Shown here: positions 5,627 through 7,069 of the stretch, piece by piece
Layout: each line of letters opens with the position of its first letter
Position numbering within the stretch: the stretch's first letter is position 1
Made by a program: the position numbers and the translations under genes
Assembly: GCA_946533615.1 (NCBI GenBank)
Contig: CAMNBY010000313.1
Coordinates: forward strand, 1-7,069
Length of the DNA stretch: 7,069 nucleotides
Direction of reading: 5' to 3'
Source of the DNA: an uncultured Clostridia bacterium
Lineage (GTDB): Bacteria > Bacillota > Clostridia > Oscillospirales > Ruminococcaceae
The notes under the pieces: model-generated
Database searches by the model: none
What the model saw: the letters and a program-made list of their open reading frames with translations, nothing else
What the model was told of the DNA's origin: nothing

Positions 5627-6601
5627 TTAGTCCTGTGCGATTATCTCCTTGTAGAACTCGGCGTAGTCGTCGCGCTTCTCCTTGGTGAAGGAGATCGCCG
5701 AACGCGGGTGCTGGTTGAGGATACCCGTCATCAGGTACTGGAGATCATAGCCCCAGACGACGCCCTGCTGGCGGAGCTTTGTCATCTGATGCTCGATGAA
5801 GCGGATAACAGGGTAAACGTTGTACTTCGGGTTTTTCAGGAAGCTCAGCAGCAGCTCCATTGCGCAGTTGCCTGCTCCTCTGCCCATGGACATATATGTA
5901 GCGTCCAGCCAGTCAACGCCGTCGCCGACGGCCTCGATGGTGTTTGCAAAGGCGAGCTGCAAATTATTGTGTGCGTGGATACCGAGCTTCTTGTTATACT
6001 TCTCGGCAAACTCGCCGAAGAATGCGCTCATGCGCTGTATCTGCTCGGGGTAGAGCGAGCCGTAGCTGTCCACGATATAGATAACATCGACGGGTGAACG
6101 TCCGATGATGTCCAGCGCGGCCTTGATGTCGCTTTCGCGTCCGTTCGAGATAGCCATGATATTGCAGCTGGTCTCGTAGCCCTTCTTGTGGGCGTCCTCG
6201 ATCATATCCACTGCGGTAGGGATAGTTGTCAGGTAGGTGGCAACTCTGATAAGGTCGATCGCGCTGTTGCTGCGGTCAACGATATCCTGCTTGTAGTTGC
6301 ATCTGCCGACATCGGCCATTACCGCGATCTTGAGGTCGGTGTTGTTCTCGCCGACGATGGAGTGTATAAAGTCCTCGTCACAGAACTTGCAGGGGCCGAA
6401 CTTATCGACGTCGAACATTTCCTTGTCGGCCTTATAGCCGAACTCCATGTAATCAACGCCCGAGCGGAGGTTTGCGGTATACAGCTCCTTGATGAACTCC
6501 TCCGAGAAGCGGAAGTCATTGACGAGGCCGCCGTCTCTCAGGGTAGCGTCAACGACCTTTATATCGGGTCTGAAATCTATAAGCTTGGATACTTCTTTCA
6601 T
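5627..6601 (-). CDS. DRE-TIM metallolyase / HMGL-like aldolase-family protein
   Basis: This 324-aa protein belongs to the DRE-TIM (HMG-CoA lyase / 4-hydroxy-2-oxovalerate aldolase-like) superfamily, TIM-barrel enzymes that use a divalent metal to form or break carbon-carbon bonds next to a carbonyl. Visible signatures are V17-D-A-T-L-R22-D23-G-G, with the characteristic Arg and metal-binding Asp after the first strand; E53 in YMEFGYK; V177-D-S-Y-G-S-L-Y-P; the metal-binding H209-A-H211-N-N; and G240-R-G-A-G-N. The LRDGG form rather than LRDGEQ argues against isopropylmalate or citramalate synthase and is closer to 4-hydroxy-2-oxovalerate aldolase. However, no acetaldehyde dehydrogenase or meta-cleavage gene is adjacent, and the C-terminal ~50 residues are not clearly the DmpG communication domain. 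Substrate is therefore unknown. The start ATG is preceded by AAGGA (6612-6616) at ten bases. The gene is monocistronic with its own promoter and terminator. Confidence 0.9.
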   Translation of the reverse strand: MKEVSKLIDFRPDIKVVDATLRDGGLVNDFRFSEEFIKELYTANLRSGVDYMEFGYKADKEMFDVDKFGPCKFCDEDFIHSIVGENNTDLKIAVMADVGRCNYKQDIVDRSNSAIDLIRVATYLTTIPTAVDMIEDAHKKGYETSCNIMAISNGRESDIKAALDIIGRSPVDVIYIVDSYGSLYPEQIQRMSAFFGEFAEKYNKKLGIHAHNNLQLAFANTIEAVGDGVDWLDATYMSMGRGAGNCAMELLLSFLKNPKYNVYPVIRFIEHQMTKLRQQGVVWGYDLQYLMTGILNQHPRSAISFTKEKRDDYAEFYKEIIAQD

Positions 6602-6621
6602 GCAGGGTCTTTCCTTTCTTT

Positions 6622-6641
6622 GTCCCGATCCACGCCGGGAC
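6622..6641 (-). other. hairpin in the leader of the aldolase-family gene
   Basis: GTCCCG (6622-6627) and CGGGAC (6636-6641) form a 6-bp stem with an 8-nt loop, five bases upstream of the ribosome binding site on the minus strand. It has no U-tract, so it is not a terminator. It could affect ribosome access or mRNA stability, or be neutral. Confidence 0.4.
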
Positions 6642-6679
6642 TTTAGCGCTTTAAATTGTAAATCAAATTTGCAATATAT

Positions 6680-6708
6680 AGTATAGCACTAAACCCCGAT
6701 TTTGTCAA
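6680..6708 (-). promoter_or_regulatory. sigma-A promoter of the aldolase-family gene
   Basis: On the minus strand a perfect TTGACA (6708-6703) is followed after 17 bp by TATACT (6685-6680, five of six), with TGC making an extended -10. The predicted start near 6673 leaves a leader of about 70 nt before the ATG at 6601. This is the best-matching promoter in the window, so constitutive, fairly high expression is likely. Confidence 0.82.
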
Positions 6709-6763
6709 CCCCTTTTTTAATTCACCCACCAATTTTTCAATTCATCGCTTGGCAAGGGTCTCA

Positions 6764-6790
6764 GCGCCGCCCTCTAAGGGCGGTGGGCGC
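6764..6790. repeat. GC-rich inverted repeat
   Basis: A 7-bp stem CCGCCCT (6767-6773) / AGGGCGG (6777-6783) with a 3-nt loop is flanked by GCG (6764-6766) and CGC (6788-6790), which can extend it across a bulge. The plus-strand tail CTTTGTG is only slightly U-rich, so a terminator is doubtful. An intergenic palindromic repeat is more likely. Confidence 0.5.
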
Positions 6791-6870
6791 CTTTGTGAAT
6801 GAGGCGGCGGTGCAGCCGTCAGGAGGGCTTCTTTGCGAGTGGAACGTCAGGGCTTGCGCTGTTTTCAATG

Positions 6871-6945
6871 CACAATTCACAATTCACAATGAATGTGCCG
6901 CCTGCGGCGGAATCTTGCCGCGAAGCGGATAAATTGGCAATTCAC
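6871..6945. repeat. composite intergenic repeat: CACAATT tandem plus two GC hairpins
   Basis: CACAATT occurs three times in tandem (6871-6877, 6878-6884, then 6885-6891 ending in G). Two small hairpins follow: CCGCC/GGCGG (6898-6902 with 6906-6910) and CCGC-GAA-GCGG (6918-6928). CAATTCAC then returns at 6938-6945, matching the copy at 6873-6880. The AT-rich direct repeats therefore bracket a GC-rich hairpin core. From memory, similar AATTCACAATT-type elements are dispersed in genomes of gut Clostridia. Copy number cannot be judged from this window. Confidence 0.55.
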
Positions 6946-6949
6946 GATT

Positions 6950-6972
6950 AACGCTCCGCCAAAACGCTCCGC
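6950..6972. repeat. 10-bp direct repeat, period 13
   Basis: AACGCTCCGC occurs at 6950-6959 and again at 6963-6972, separated by CAA. It adjoins the composite repeat and may be part of the same element. Confidence 0.5.
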
Positions 6973-7069
6973 GAGAGGGCAGCTGTTTCAAATCCTGTCT
7001 CACCACACCAAGCCCGAAGTGTTTCCACCATAGTAGAGCGAAAAGCCCACCAAATTCTGCACAAAGCCA

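Larger units (their letters stand above)
6720..7069. other. gene-free region with short repeats and hairpins
   Basis: No frame here has a ribosome binding site plus protein-like composition. The stretch holds the separate repeat elements listed below, and near its end a run (TTTCAAATCCTG, then CTCACCACACCA) that recalls a tRNA T-loop and 3' end but does not fold as one. The minus strand is open from the right edge to 6884, but part of that frame runs through the repeats, so I do not call it a gene. The region looks like remnants of intergenic repeat elements, possibly an old insertion boundary. Confidence 0.5.

Noticed and set aside
6702..6932. 76-codon plus-strand ORF in the repeat region
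   Set aside because: It starts inside the aldolase-gene promoter, has no binding site, and most of it is translated hairpin and repeat DNA.
6884..7069. 61-codon minus-strand frame open to the right edge
   Set aside because: It runs through the 6871-6972 repeats and ends inside them, and the residues match no protein pattern I know. It could be the tail of a gene outside the window, but the evidence is too thin to call.
6718..7069. CRISPR array or functional tRNA
   Set aside because: The direct repeats are only 7-10 bp with 0-3-bp gaps, which does not fit CRISPR spacing. The tRNA-like tail lacks D and anticodon arms.

Overview
The window looks like chromosomal DNA of a gut-type, moderately GC-rich member of the Clostridia, most likely Ruminococcus or a close relative in the Oscillospiraceae. 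This is an inference from several traits together: AGGAGG-type ribosome binding sites, sigma-A promoters with extended -10 elements, surface proteins with Thr-rich or Ala/Pro-rich stalks, a large Lys/Glu/Asp-rich helical protein, and intergenic CACAATT/GC-hairpin repeats. No rRNA, complete tRNA, CRISPR array or transposase gene is visible.

Layout: The first ~115 bases hold at most the last 16 codons of a gene entering from the left. A strong forward promoter (116-144) drives a ~120-nt leader that can fold into a terminator-like hairpin or a competing stem. It is followed by a lipoprotein gene (270-1010) and a strong terminator (1039-1081). All remaining genes are on the minus strand, so the lipoprotein gene and its neighbour converge on that terminator. 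Reading right to left on the minus strand, the genes are: a DRE-TIM/HMGL-like aldolase-family enzyme (5627-6601); a membrane-anchored or secreted protein with an Ala/Pro/Gln/Thr-rich repeat stalk (4408-5379); a 150-aa orphan cytosolic protein (3807-4259); and an 877-aa orphan, highly charged, helical protein (1095-3728). The last ~350 bases (6720-7069) have no convincing gene and contain short tandem and hairpin repeats.

How the genes work together: most appear to be single transcription units, each with a recognisable promoter (17-bp spacing, extended -10) and often a hairpin terminator. The exception is the 150-aa/877-aa pair, which are 78 bp apart and may be cotranscribed, with an extra -10 element in the gap. 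Two products (lipoprotein and stalked membrane protein) are surface proteins and two are cytosolic proteins of unknown function. Only the aldolase-family enzyme has a recognisable catalytic fold, and its substrate cannot be read from the sequence. No coherent pathway links the genes. The points most worth following up are the possible attenuator before the lipoprotein gene, the 877-aa orphan with phased repeats in its promoter region, and the perfect palindrome upstream of the stalked-protein promoter.
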